Below are positions 47,801 to 58,618 of a stretch of DNA of 64,000 nt, one piece after another (the stretch's first letter is position 1; each line of letters opens with the position of its first letter). The stretch is from positions 806,001 to 870,000 of the forward strand of contig CP137867.1 in the NCBI GenBank assembly GCA_034406715.1. Reading direction: 5' to 3'. Source of the DNA: Rhodotorula mucilaginosa. Its lineage: Eukaryota > Basidiomycota > Microbotryomycetes > Sporidiobolales > Sporidiobolaceae. The notes beneath the pieces are model-generated. The model did not search any database, was not told the origin of the DNA, and saw only the letters and a program-made list of their open reading frames with translations. The position numbers and the translations under genes were made by a program.

Positions 47801-48263
47801 AAGCGAGTGGGCCTCAAGGACCTGACGCTGCCGGCGCAGGCGCCGGGTCAGATGCCGCAGCCGGACGAGGCAGACCGTGATGCCGCCGAGACTCATTTTG
47901 TCGCGTTCAAGGCACTGCGTAAAGACGCCGTCAAGGTCACGGGTCCTGATGGTACAACCACCGAACTACCGAGCAAGGGCAAGAACTCCGGCGGCGAGAC
48001 CGCCAAGGACATCGTCGAGGATATCGCCGCGCGCATTCAAGAAGAATGCGACAAGGTCGGGATCGCGGACTTTGTGGTCGAGAAGGACATCATCAGCCTT
48101 GCCGAAAGCAAAGCTGCCACGTCCATTGTGGACCGGCTGAGCCACAGGTGAGTCGCCCTCTTGCCTCTTCCTCCCTTGCGCCACACGGCCTTTTGTACTG
48201 CAGCGCTGACTCGGTCTTCGCCACCCGCCTACCCCCAGTCTTTACAAAGCGATCTGGCTATGA
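44821..48263 (+). CDS. SAC-domain phosphoinositide phosphatase, SAC2/INPP5F type
   Basis: Exons 44821-45070, 45140-45924, 45995-46524, 46584-46682, 46746-46824, 46884-47116, 47185-47542, 47612-48147, 48239-48263; 964 residues. Dephosphorylates membrane phosphoinositides, probably at endosomes or plasma membrane. SAC catalytic motif is intact: CRVNCIDSLDRTN (C-x5-R-T). Other SAC segments: CLGGVLAGF, YLIAVIDSE, GLYFSHGTDITRSLQ, RFWFNENLM, FVETEFIVE, GSIPIYWSQ and YVSFDFHRETKGF. The C-terminal hSac2 domain follows (GWVLLSPSEINVV, EKVLLLSQKATYVVSYDYTLQKVSSYIRIP in parts). A Ser/Ala/Glu-rich insertion of about 130 residues sits inside the N-terminal SAC half. Intron 3 needs a GC donor (GC-AG) to join ALR to YVSFDF. 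The last exon codes for eight residues. Confidence 0.9.
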
Positions 48264-48720
48264 GTTGCAATCGATACTTTGCCCCTCCGGATCCCCTGTC
48301 TGTCATTCTCTCCTGCGTAAGCGAGCACCGCGGTGCCTTCCAACGAATCAGCTATTTTCTCTTTCTGGTCCAAGAGTCTCTTGCATGATGAAAAGGTTCT
48401 GCGCGTCAATGAAGGCTTTGGATCCTATACTTGCATGACAGAGCGGAAGACCGGACCGACCCGCGACTTGCACGCACGCGCTGGCGAATGGGTTTCTCCC
48501 TCGCCCATCACTTGGCTCACGGCGCCAGCAACAGGCACCGTAAATACTTCGAGCTTCTGTGTTCCGGCTGCTTGTGCAGCTCTGGAGAGCCTTCTCGGGG
48601 CGTCGCCGCCGCTGCGCCGCTTCATCGCTTCATCGCCGACATCGCCGTTTGCCTCTCAGATCTCAAGAAGCGCGAGCTGATCCGTCGTACAGTCTTATCG
48701 AGCGAGATCTGGACGCCAAC
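48264..48720. promoter_or_regulatory. SAC phosphatase 3' flank and F-box/LRR gene 5' region
   Basis: About 460 bases, tandem. Codons in frame with the downstream gene stay open back to 48559 but contain no ATG and are Arg-rich; judged leader sequence. Confidence 0.45.
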
Positions 48721-49851
48721 ATGCCCGTCCCTCAGCTCCCGGTCGAGCTCATCAAGCTCATCGTCGACATCCCGACCTTGAGAAAGGCCGACCTGCAGTC
48801 ACTCAACTTGACAGCCCGCGTCTTTCCTCCGCTCGTGCGGCGCCATCTTTTCGAGCGGCTTATCATCGATCTGGGATGGATCTTCGAGGACGACATGTCC
48901 ACGCTCGAGACTGACGAAAGGCGTGCGATCACCCTGCACGAGACGGAACGCCTCATGTTTTTTCGACGGCACCCCAACTTAGCCACCCTCGTGAGAACAG
49001 TCTTGCTCAGCGGCGACTCGATCCTGGAGGCGCCGCCCTGGAGCATGCCCATCACAGCGCACGACTTGATGCAGCTCGTTTACGCCATCTTTCCGCGTCT
49101 TGAAGAGGTCATCAGCCTTTGTGATGGCCCCTCAATCGCTCCGCCACGCCTAACACTACCCTGTTGCCAAACATTGCATACGATTCGAAGCCTCGACTTC
49201 GACACTAGCACATGGACCAGCCTGCAAGCGTGCACCGGGCTTCGCCACCTCGGTATCGAGGATATGGAGCTCAACGGACCACTTCCTTTGGTTCCGCCTT
49301 CGCTTCCGTTCCGCCTCGTGACGCTCGTCATCGACATGATCCGCGGCAACGATACGGGTGATGTCTTTCTCATGCCTTTCTTGCGCGCTTGCGGTCCTAC
49401 GCTCGAGCGTCTTTCTCTCGGAGTCTGGTTTGATCCCGTGCGGAATCTATCGACATTACCCAAGCTCGCGACTCTGAGCGTCACAATGACGTCTGATTAC
49501 ACCGTCGAAGCGATCGGCGAGACTCTCGACGAGTGGCTCGCGACAATCCTACCGACTTGCCACGCGCTCGAACACTTGCGGATCAGTGCGGTGTACGCTG
49601 GCTGGGAACTTGACAGGACTCCTGCAGGGCTCCTCGCCGTACCGGAAGTGGCAGCGGCACTGCCCGCGACCTTGAAGCGCATCGACTTTGACAGGCCTCC
49701 CCGCGAGGGACAGCTCGAAGCTGCGCTGAGCAAGAACAACAGCGTGCAAGTCATCGGGATGCCTACGGAGGTACGGCCGGACTCTGCTGATCTGCAAAAG
49801 GCTTTCGTTGACCTCTCAAAACCCTTCCCTTCTGTTCGTACAGGAGGGTGA
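48721..49851 (+). CDS. F-box/leucine-rich-repeat-like protein
   Basis: Single exon, 376 residues; the only intronless gene in the window. N-terminus VPQLPVELIKLIVDI then LQSLNLTARVFPPLVRRHLFERL is an F-box-type helix set typical of basidiomycete F-box proteins. Later segments alternate Leu-rich strands and helices (IRSLDFDTSTWTSLQACTGLRHLGIEDMEL in parts, LPFRLVTLVIDMI, CGPTLERLSLGVWF, LPKLATLSVTM, CHALEHLRISAVY), as in irregular LRR proteins. Probably a substrate adaptor of an SCF ligase; such families are expanded and fast-evolving in Basidiomycota. Substrate unknown. Start taken at the first ATG. Confidence 0.75.
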   Translation: MPVPQLPVELIKLIVDIPTLRKADLQSLNLTARVFPPLVRRHLFERLIIDLGWIFEDDMSTLETDERRAITLHETERLMFFRRHPNLATLVRTVLLSGDSILEAPPWSMPITAHDLMQLVYAIFPRLEEVISLCDGPSIAPPRLTLPCCQTLHTIRSLDFDTSTWTSLQACTGLRHLGIEDMELNGPLPLVPPSLPFRLVTLVIDMIRGNDTGDVFLMPFLRACGPTLERLSLGVWFDPVRNLSTLPKLATLSVTMTSDYTVEAIGETLDEWLATILPTCHALEHLRISAVYAGWELDRTPAGLLAVPEVAAALPATLKRIDFDRPPREGQLEAALSKNNSVQVIGMPTEVRPDSADLQKAFVDLSKPFPSVRTGG

Positions 49852-50305
49852 CCCGTGGCTTGACTTGTGTGACCAACGCGGGATCACGGTAGTTGATCCC
49901 GACATGGATCCGTGGTCAGCTTGATGGTCATTACGTGTGCGCTTTTTTGCTTCGTTTTCACACTTTCTGTCCGCAAAGCCAGGTGGGCCGGCCTTTAGAG
50001 CGAGAGAGCTGAGAGAGAGAAGAGAGAGAGAGAGGGGGGAGAGAGAGAGGGGGGAGAGAGAAGGGGAAGGCTTCACATCGACAAGGTAGGTCACAGACCG
50101 CGCGAATGGTTCAATAGATCTACAGCCCTATGAGACAATCGTGACCAGCTACTGAACCTATGTAGAGACCTCAAGAATGCTCTCGTTGACCTTTCGGAAC
50201 TCTCCCTCCATCCGTGGTCAGCCCTGAAAGTCTTTCTTCCTCCCGTCATTCTGCCTGTTCCCCATACTGTAGCGTTGAAAAATTGCAACGCGAGCCGAAA
50301 CGTCT
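49852..50305. other. Convergent intergenic region with purine-rich tract
   Basis: Shared 3' flank of the F-box/LRR gene and SPT3, about 450 bases. A GA/G-run tract (listed separately) occupies the middle. No gene seen. Confidence 0.5.
49998..50070 (+). repeat. GA-rich low-complexity tract with G-runs
   Basis: About 70 bases of nearly pure purine: blocks of GAGAGA interrupted by two GGGGGG runs and two GGGG-like runs. It could form triplex or G-rich secondary structure; that is inference. Confidence 0.9.
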
Positions 50306-51855
50306 CTACACCAACCTGGTCGGTATCCTCGAGATCCCGCCTCTCCAATTCCGCATCCCGCTCGTCTTGAGACTCGAGTACGTATGCTCGACGGCGTGCA
50401 ACCCGAGTTCGACATCCTCGAGTTGGAACAAGACCCGCGCTGCGGCTGCGGCGGCGAACGACTCGTTGGCCGCTGCTGTTGCTGCAGTAGCTGTCGCTGC
50501 TGATCCGGCGGTCTCACCATCCCCGCCGACACCGACACCGAGCATGACGGCGGCGGCGGCGGCGCCAAAGGCGGGTGCGGAAGCGGCCGCGTCGGGTAAG
50601 GGTGCCGAGAAGAGGGAAGTCGGGATTTCGAGTGGTTTCCGTTTCGGCGACGGCGGAGATGATGATGAGGAGGACGAGGAGGAGGAAGAGGAAGGGGACG
50701 AGGCCGACCCTGGTTGTTTGTTGTTTGTCGGTCCGGCGGCGGCGTCCTTGGGTTTCTTTCGAGTCGGGGACACCTGACTGGTGTTGTCCTTTTTGTTGGG
50801 TGACCGAGCCTGGCGACCGGGTGAGGCGTTGAATGCAGGCGTTGTTGACGGGTCCTCCGCTTTCAACGCGGCATCGTCCGTGGTGGCCTCAGCTCGGGCG
50901 CCTTCATCAGACTGTTCAGCCTCTGCCTCTGCCACCTCGTCTCGCTTGCGCTTCTTGCCCTCGCGGACCTTGCGCCGCTTCTCCATCTCGGCCACTTGGC
51001 GCTTCGCTTCGACGACGCACTTCTTGTGCGCGACGCCAGCGTCGCAGAGGGCGCGGACGCACTCGTACGCGAGAAAGCCGAGCACGTCGAGGACTTCGTC
51101 TTGCGGCGCGACCATGTCGAGGATGGCGGGCAGGGCGATAAAGTCGCGGAATTTCTTGTCTGCAGGCGCGAGGAGCGTCAGAAGATCTCCCTCTCTCGAG
51201 GCAAGATCACGGGCCGAACCAAAGGGAGAGCTGACTGACTCTTGCGAAAGACGAACGAGGCTTGGCGGGCTTGCGAGTACTGCTCGTACTCTTCGCGGCT
51301 CATGCGGCTCGTAAGGAGATCGGCCTCGCGGAGGCGTTGCTTGTTGACCTCGTACGCTTCTGCCTCGTCGTCTTCGGGGTCGTCGTCGACCGTGTGGAGG
51401 TAGTCGGCCCAGGCGTCGTTGAGCTCCCACGGGAGGCGGACGGTGGTCTTGATGACCTTGAGCGACTTGTCCGAGACGGGTTCCTCGATCGAGTCGATCT
51501 GGTCGTCGTCCGCGCCGGTGCTAGAGACTGCGCCGACCTGATCTAGTTCGCGCATCTTTTTGCGGACGTCCTTCCAGCTGAGGTAGGTCCGGAGCCGGTT
51601 CAGGCGGGCGCGGTCGTGGCGGACGAGAAAGACGAGGTCCTCGACTGCGACGGCCTTTGCGTTCCTGCGGGCCGCCTGGGCGCGGGCCTGGAGGACGAGC
51701 TGCTGTACGTGGTTGCGGACGACGTCCTCGATGTATTGCGTGAGGGCGTCGTCGGGTTGGCGGATGGCGCAGAGGGCGAGGAGCATCATGGCAATGTCGG
51801 ACTGGTACACATGCCGCGGCTTGGCGGCCTGCGAGAGCGCAGCCAGACTCGACAT
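50306..51855 (-). CDS. SPT3: SAGA subunit SPT3
   Basis: Exons 51855-51240 and 51159-50306; 489 residues. SPT3 helps deliver TBP to promoters within SAGA. First histone fold: VYQSDIAMMLLALCAIRQPDDAL, YIEDVVRNHVQQLVLQARAQAARR, VAVEDLVFLVRHDRARLNRLRTYLSWKDVRK (in parts), the hallmark SPT3/TAF13 sequence. Then LPWELNDAWADYL, MSREEYEQYSQARQASFVFRK and the start of the second fold, FRDFIALPAILDMVAPQDEVLDVLGFLAYECVRALCDA (in parts). About 200 low-complexity residues follow (Ser run, Ala/Gly runs, Lys-rich basic patch) before the last helix, FQLEDVELGLHAVEHTYSSLK. Yeast SPT3 is 337 residues, so the excess is mostly this insertion. Its start lies only 119 bases from divergent LIN1. Confidence 0.92.
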
Positions 51856-51974
51856 GCGGGGCTAATCCTCTCAGTCTCTGCTGCAGAGTGACAAGTGGGA
51901 GAAGAGAGAGAGAGAGAAGCTGCTCTTCCTTCCTGTTTCCTTCTCTCGACTTGACCGACTCACAACGCGCAAAG
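51856..51974. promoter_or_regulatory. Very short divergent SPT3 / LIN1 promoter with GA tract
   Basis: Only 119 bases between divergent start codons. It contains about 16 bases of alternating GA (around 51902-51918) followed by a C/T-rich stretch leading to LIN1. Confidence 0.6.
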
Positions 51975-53734
51975 ATGCCGCCCAAGCGACCAGCGACGAC
52001 CTTCACAGCCGATCAGCCAACGTCAGTACCTGCCTTGAGCCCCGTCACGCTCGAGAACTGATCCCGTGTGCTGCCCCACCCGCCCGTTCCCCAGTGACCG
52101 CGCAGCAGCAGCAGCAGCAGCAACAGGAGGAGGGAAGCGCACCAGGTTCGCTCCCAACAATGCGCAGACCGTACTCGAAGCGGGGCAGGACGACCTCGAA
52201 CTCGACCTCGAGCAGGGCGCAGGAGGCGCAGCCAAGAAGAAGAACCGCGTCACCACAGAGGGGTACGACTCGGACTCGTCCGCCGAGTCGGACGCCGAGG
52301 GAGGCTTTGGAGGCGCGGGAGGGGGCAGGGCAGGGCGCGGAGGAGGCGCAGGAGGTCAGGCGGCCGCGCCCGAAGAGGACGAGCAAGAGGACCAAGACAT
52401 GTTTGGAGGACCCGCGACCGCCAAGGACACCGGGCTCGACCTCAAGGGCAAGAAGAAGGAGAAAGAGTTTCTCGAGATGGGCGACATCGAGGGGCAAGAG
52501 TTTTCCAAGCGCGACGACGACGATGCGGACGACGACGACGACGACGACGAGGAGGAAATCGAGGAAGACTACCTCCCTGAAGACGACGAAGCCAACGCGG
52601 ACGAGGCTCCGAGAGGCAGGCGGTCCAAAAAGGGAATGGGTTACGCCCTCTCGTAAGTCTTGCTGCGCGCGATTCGGCGAAAAAACGAAATTCCCCGAAC
52701 TGACTCTTCGAGACCCCGCGCCGCGCAGCTCGTTCAACATGAAGGAAGAACTCGCCGAAGGGCGCTTCACCGCCGACGGGACCTACACCGCCAACGCCAA
52801 GGACCCCCTCGCAGACCACGACGTGTGGCTCTCGGGCGTCTCGAAGCGCGCGATCCGCGCCGCCCGCGAGGCGAAAGAGCGCATGGACGCCCGCCAGCGC
52901 GAGCGCGAAGCCGAAGAGGCTTCCCGCAGCGAGGAACAGCTCACCCAACTCCGCGACGACTGCATGATCGGCTTGCTCGCGTTGGTCAGGCCGGGCGAGA
53001 CGGTCGCGCGCGCGTTGACCCGCCTCGGGAAAGCCAAGACGCGCGCCGACGAGCGCCAACAGGCCGCCACATCTGCTGCTGGGATGGACAAAAAGGGCAA
53101 GGGTAAAGCCGACGACGCCATGGACGTCGAAGAAGACAACACCAACAACGGTGGCGAACAAACGGCGACCGGCACCACCGCCGCCTCGCCCTCGCAGCGC
53201 TACGACAAAAAGATTGACCGCCTCACCCACTTTGCCTCGACCCTCTTGTCCGCACACGGCGAACTCGAGATCTACGACCAGACCTACGAAGACATCATCA
53301 AGACGCTCAAGTCGGAAGGCGCCGTTCGGCGCGACTGGGTCCCGCCGACCGACCCGGACATTGCGCTCGAAGAGAAGGAAGAAGCGGCGGCGGCGCGAGA
53401 AAAAGCGCGCGCGGACGCGGACGCGGACGCGGCTGCTGCAGGGTCGGGCAAGCATAGCGGTCGATCGCGGGTCGTCATTGCGCGTCCCTCCGCCTCGACG
53501 GGTGGCGCAGGCAGCCAAGCAGCAGCAGCAGCAGCAGCGGGCCAGGTGTACTACTACAAGTGGCGGTCACCTCCTCCCGGCCAGCCGGCGGATCAGGAAT
53601 ACGGGCCGTACGACCACGCGACGCTCCAAGGGTGGATCGCAGGTGGGTACTTTGGCGGCGCCGACGCCGAACGCATCCTCGTAAGGACTGACGGCGAGGA
53701 CCAAAGCTGGCGAGGATGGCAGCAAGTGCAATGA
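51975..53734 (+). CDS. LIN1: GYF-domain U5 snRNP protein LIN1/CD2BP2
   Basis: Exons 51975-52021, 52095-52652, 52729-53734; 536 residues. CD2BP2/LIN1 binds the U5 snRNP protein PRP6/DIB1 region and leaves before tri-snRNP assembly. Seen: RFAPNNAQTVLEAG and VTTEGYDSDSS near the N-terminus, a long acidic segment with an Asp run, SFNMKEELAEGRFTADGTYTANAKDPLADHDVWLSGVSK (in parts; conserved in the family), a Gln/Ala/Lys-rich linker, and the C-terminal GYF domain (YYYKWRSPPP, EYGPYDHATLQGWIAGGYFGG). Ends in WRGWQQVQ. Confidence 0.93.
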
Positions 53735-53952
53735 TCAACGCGGACCAGCGTCGCCTGTTCCTTACGTTCACTTTGATCGCGCTCTCTCAGTTGAGTGAGG
53801 GCCCTGCCCTTGATCCGGAAACGCGAGGGTAGAGTTCGATGCAGCAATACGAATGAGGAGAACAAGAGTCTATATCCGAATTTGGGAGATGCGAAAGGGG
53901 GTATACACAACGTGAAAAAGAAGGAAGGGGTATCAGGAACAAGAGACTGGCT

Positions 53953-56900
53953 TCAGGAGCGCGCGCGGGGAAGGGCAGGAACCGGCGGCGGGATCTCTTC
54001 GAAGCCGCCGCGACGGAGGAGCGGCGCCTTGAACGACGCCATGCTATCCGCGCGCTTCAAGTTGAACTCGCTCGGTGCGACCGACGACGCGATCGAGTCG
54101 GCGCGAGACAGCTGCGCTGCAGGATGAGGAGCGTCTTTGACGCGCGCCCGGCCGCCGTTGTTGCCCGTTTGAGTTGCGAGTCGCGTCAAGGCAGCTTGGC
54201 GCGACTCGAGCGCCGCAGCTTTGACCTTGACGGCGGGCAGGATGGTCGATTTCCGAGGCGAGAGAGAAGACGACCCGGCAGCGCTGTGGCGCATGTCCAT
54301 CATCGAACGTGTGGCACGTAGCGCGGGGGAAATGGGCGCAACGACGCGCCGAGGTGGCTCTGCGGCTTCCTCCAAGGTAGGAGACAGGGTCGGGCGCGCC
54401 GTCGATGAAAATACCGCGGCGGCGTTCGTACCGGACGCCAGCACCGGCGACACTTGCGGCGACGACAAAGACGAAGGGCTGCGCGCCAACGTGCGCGAGC
54501 TGTCGCTCCCCGCAGACGGCGATGATCCGGCCGCACTACCGCTTCGGAGAGACTGAATTGACGACGCTTTGCGCAGCATTCCTGGACTGCGCTTGAGTGA
54601 CGTCCCCGACGGGACCTTGCGCAGGCTCGTCGCGCCCGGTAACGTAGCAGCGCCGGCGGACGTTTTTGTCGGACTCGTCGTCGAGGTCGAAGCGGGAGGC
54701 GTCGGGAGAGGGCGTGCCGTACGAGCACTAGACGAGGGAGGTTGGCGAACTCTCGGCGACGAGGCGGCTGCTGCCTTCTCCGGACTCGCCTTGATCGGTG
54801 AGGAGGGCGTCGCGAATCCAAACTTTTCCGGAGTTTGAGGCGACCGCTTGATCGGCGAGTCGGAGCGCGGTCCTTCCGACGGACGAGCTTTGAGCGGCGA
54901 CGACGCCCTTGGAGCTTTGACCGCATGCAACGGCGATTCTGCGCGCTGAGCTGCAGCGGGCCGTACGAAAGGGCCCGAAGGCGTCGGAGGCGTGACCCGC
55001 ACTTCGACCGTCCGAGGTGGAGAGTGAATCGCTTCCGGTATGATGCGCGGCGACTCGTCGTCGTCTTCGTCGCTGAAGCGCGACTGCATGAGCATCGCGA
55101 GTTCCTCGTCCTGGATTAGACTTTCGTGCCGGCCATGGAGGCCTATAGCATACGGGAGATTAGACTCCTCCTCGGGGCAGTCCTCGTAGTCGTCGAGCTG
55201 AATGCCGAGACCGTCGTTCGCTATCGAGACGTCGACCGGAGGCAGCGAATACAGAGTCGACGCGAATTCTTGCCGCGGATCCGCGTTCGGATGGCCATCC
55301 TCCGCAGTGCCGGCGGCAGAATGGTTCGGAGAGACCTGCGGGCTGTTTCGTCGAGCCGTTGCCGAGGCGATAGCACTCGAGATGCACTGCAAGGACATTT
55401 GGTGCCGAAGCTGGCGCTCCTTGGCGCGGTCGACGATGACTGACTCCCGGGAAGGTTGTTCTCGGCGCGGTCGCGGCTGCGGGTTGTCGAAATCGGCGGT
55501 CTCGGCGTACTCGAGGTGTTCGACGGGTTGAGCCCTCGGCAAGTCGAGCGTATGGACTGATTCGAGCGAGGCGACTCGAGAAAGGGCTGGCGCCTTTTGG
55601 CAAGACATGGGACGCATGCCCTCCAAGTCTTCCAAGCGAAGCGAATCCATGCTCGTCATGCGCGTCGGCGCTCGAGCGTCGGCTGCGGTCCGCACGGCTC
55701 CCCGGAGGTCGGCCGAACTCCAGCTTCGCGCGACGGGGCGTTGCGATTTCGATGGGACCGGCGAAGCGCCGACGTGTCCAGGCGGCGGATCGAGCGACAC
55801 AAAGTTGACGATCTCGAGCGGCAGCTCGACCGAAACATCGGCGGAAAGAGAGGCGCTGATGAGAACGCGCAGGTGGTAGGTCACCTCGACATGGCGACCG
55901 CGACGGAGCGTAAGGGCGTCAGGCTGCGGGAACTCGGTCAGCGAAAGCTCACAATTCGCAAAGTTGGAAAAGTCCTTACCGGGATCACCAGAGTAGGTGA
56001 GAAGCTCGCTGACGCGCCTGCGTCAACGCCGATCCACGTTCCCTTCGCGGTCGCTCCGCTCGAGCTCTTCTTGCCGAGTTCGAGCGTCGTCTCGGCGACC
56101 TTTTTCTTCGTGGACTGAACCAGCTGACTCTCGGTCGCGCCCTGCGCTGTGCGACCTCCTGAGCGATAGATCGATGTTGTCCGGACTAGCGAGAGTGTCA
56201 AAGTCTTGATCTGCGAGTAGAAAATCATCAGCGAGGGCCGCGCGCGAAAAGAAGCGCACATGGTAGAGCTTGACCCACCTTCTTGCTCGTCCGATTCGCC
56301 ACCGCGACTTCGACGTAGCACCGCTGTCCTGCAACCCAGGTTTCTCGGTGCATGCTTGCGCGAATCGTGGCCTGACCGGACCCTCCCATGAACAAGGCTT
56401 TCGACGCTTCCGCAGCGAGAGGCGTTGGAGCCGGCGCGAGAGCGAGGGCCGGGTGGATGTATGGAAACACTTCGAGGTGTCGGTAAAAGTGGGCAATTGA
56501 GCGATCCGCTCCGGTCGCCGTCTTGAGCTTCACAGAGCTGTTGGCATTTCGGGCGGGTCAGTCGATTCGGAGAGGAACACACTGCCTGTAGGTAAATCAA
56601 CTCACACGATGGCAATGTAGCGCACGTCGCCTTGCTTGCCCTTCCACGGTCCCTTCGCGCCCTTGCCGACCGGAATCAGCATCTTGACCGGCATGGTGTG
56701 TTGCCCGAGTTTGGCGCGGTGGTATCCTTCCTCATCGGCGGCCGACTCGAAGCAAGGAAGCGGAATGGCTTGGCCCGAAGGACTGTCGGATGTGTCGACG
56801 GAGGAGGCGTGGTGGAAGAAGATGTAGCGTCCTTCGCCCGACGCGAGCTCTGCATCGATCATGCGATGCGATCAGCGAGAGCTTCAAAGAGAATCAGTCG

Positions 56901-58401
56901 AAACGGACTCACCCTCAAAGCCGATCACTCGCAATTTCGGCTTGCTCAACCACAACTCGCCTTCCCGATCGCGCGGTCGCCTCGCACGGACTTCGAGTTT
57001 CCCCTTGAGCCAGCCCCCTTCGACCACTAGCGGGGTCTCGAGCATCAGGTCGAGTTCCACCCGCGCATGACTCGAGCTCTTGGCTTGCTCGAGCACGGCC
57101 GGCGAAGACGTTCCGGACGAGTCGGGCCCTTTGCTGTTCCCCGACGACGCAGTCGGTCCTTCGCCAAACGCGCCGAACCGAGTCGAAGGCATCAAAAGCC
57201 GATCCAGCTCCTTTTTTCGTCTGACGCTACTCGCGCCGGCGGTGAGCAACGTCGATTGTCGTTTCAGGGGCGTCTTTGATGCAGCTTCGACGGGCGGCGC
57301 GATCGAGATGACCGTCCCGGAGTCTGGCGGAGACGGAGACTCTAGCTGCGCCAGCTCTTCGTCACTGGCTTCGGCGTTGAGCGGAGCGGGAGAGCGGGCA
57401 GCCTCGCTTTCGGCGAGCATGCGAAGCTCGAACGCCGACAGAGAGCGAGACCTATTTCGCAGCGGCGAAGTTTGCTCGTCCGAGTTGCGTCGTCGCCTTG
57501 GTCGGCCTTCTGACTGCCGCATGGGGAGGCGAGCGGAAGCTTCCTCCTCTGCGCCTCCGCCGTGGAAGCGCTCCCGCTGCAGTGCCGCCGCGCTGCTGGG
57601 GACTGATTCTGCCGGAGAACCGATGTAGTCCGTCGGCACGAGCGGCTGTTGCGGCTGAGAGGAGTCGGTGTAGTGATGGCCGTCTGTCTTGTGCGCCCTG
57701 TGCGACTGCCCGCGCAAGTCGACCATCGAGTGCGGACGACCAAGCTCTTTCCGCTCTGCGAGAAACGCTGGCAACCGAGAGGGCCGGGCCGTCGACTCCT
57801 GTCCCGCCCTCGAATGATGCTCGTGCGACGACGCGCCTCGCTGAGCATGGGATATGGGGTAGGCGGGTGCTTCATGGCGCTGCTCGTGCTGGATCGGAAA
57901 AGATGTCGGCAGATGCGCGCCATAGGTCGGATGGGCGCCAGATTCGGTCGAAGACGGTAGAGAGGACATGGATGCCGGCGAAAAGGGTCGCGAAGAACCG
58001 GAAGCCGAGTCGGAGGGTGTCGTCGAGTGATCAAAGTCGCTGAGGGGAGAGAGGTGGTTGAGATCGTAGGGGAGGTAACCGCCCTTGCCGTTCAGCACTT
58101 CGGGCGTTCCGTCGGCGATCCTGACGTGTTTCTGGTAGGGATCATGCTCGTGCGGCGGTAGGTAGTGCTGCTGCTGTGCCCGCTCGCGAAGCCCAGCATC
58201 GTAGGACATCGACGCGCGAAGTGGACGAAGGTGCGAGAGGTGATGACGCGGCGCGGGGGAATGCTCGTAGCCATTGTACGATCTCTGCTCGTAGTAGCGA
58301 TCTTGCCCGTAACTCTGCTGGTGATGTTCGTGGTCTGGCGAGTGGTGCTGCAAGCGGGTGTCGAACGAGATTCCGAGACCGGCTGCACCGCCGGCGTCCA
58401 T
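53953..58401 (-). CDS. Large arrestin-domain protein (arrestin-related trafficking adaptor)
   Basis: Exons 58401-56913, 56849-56606, 56537-56279, 56210-55980, 55923-53953; 1397 residues. ART proteins recruit Rsp5-type ubiquitin ligase to membrane transporters. The arrestin fold occupies about 460-780: ARVELDLMLETPLVVEGGWLKGKLEV (in parts), ELWLSKPKLRVIGFE, RYIFFHHAS, KLGQHTMPVKMLIPVGKGAKGPWKGKQGDVRYIAIV (in parts), GQRCYVEVAVANRTSKKIKTLTLSLVRTT (in parts), and LRRGRHVEVTYHLRVLISA then SVELPLEIVNF. It is flanked by about 450 N-terminal and 600 C-terminal Ser/Pro/Arg-rich residues. I see no PPxY motif. The 56-base last intron was preferred over a 32-base alternative because CTGACC plus CCGCAG gives a normal branch site and acceptor. 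Confidence 0.85.
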
Positions 58402-58618
58402 GCTGGCGACGACACGTTCGTGCTTGTCTTGGATGCCTGGTAGAGTACGATCGAACCGAGTATGATGTTCTTAAGGACGAGGCCTGGACGTGCCAAAGTG
58501 ACGGACCGGGGAAAAGTCGCCGTAGATTGTTCACTCAACGCGCGCGCAACGGCGCCAACGTCGCTGTTCCAAGAATCGCGGTGCCCTACAGCTTGTCATC
58601 CTGCAGCTCAACACCCCT

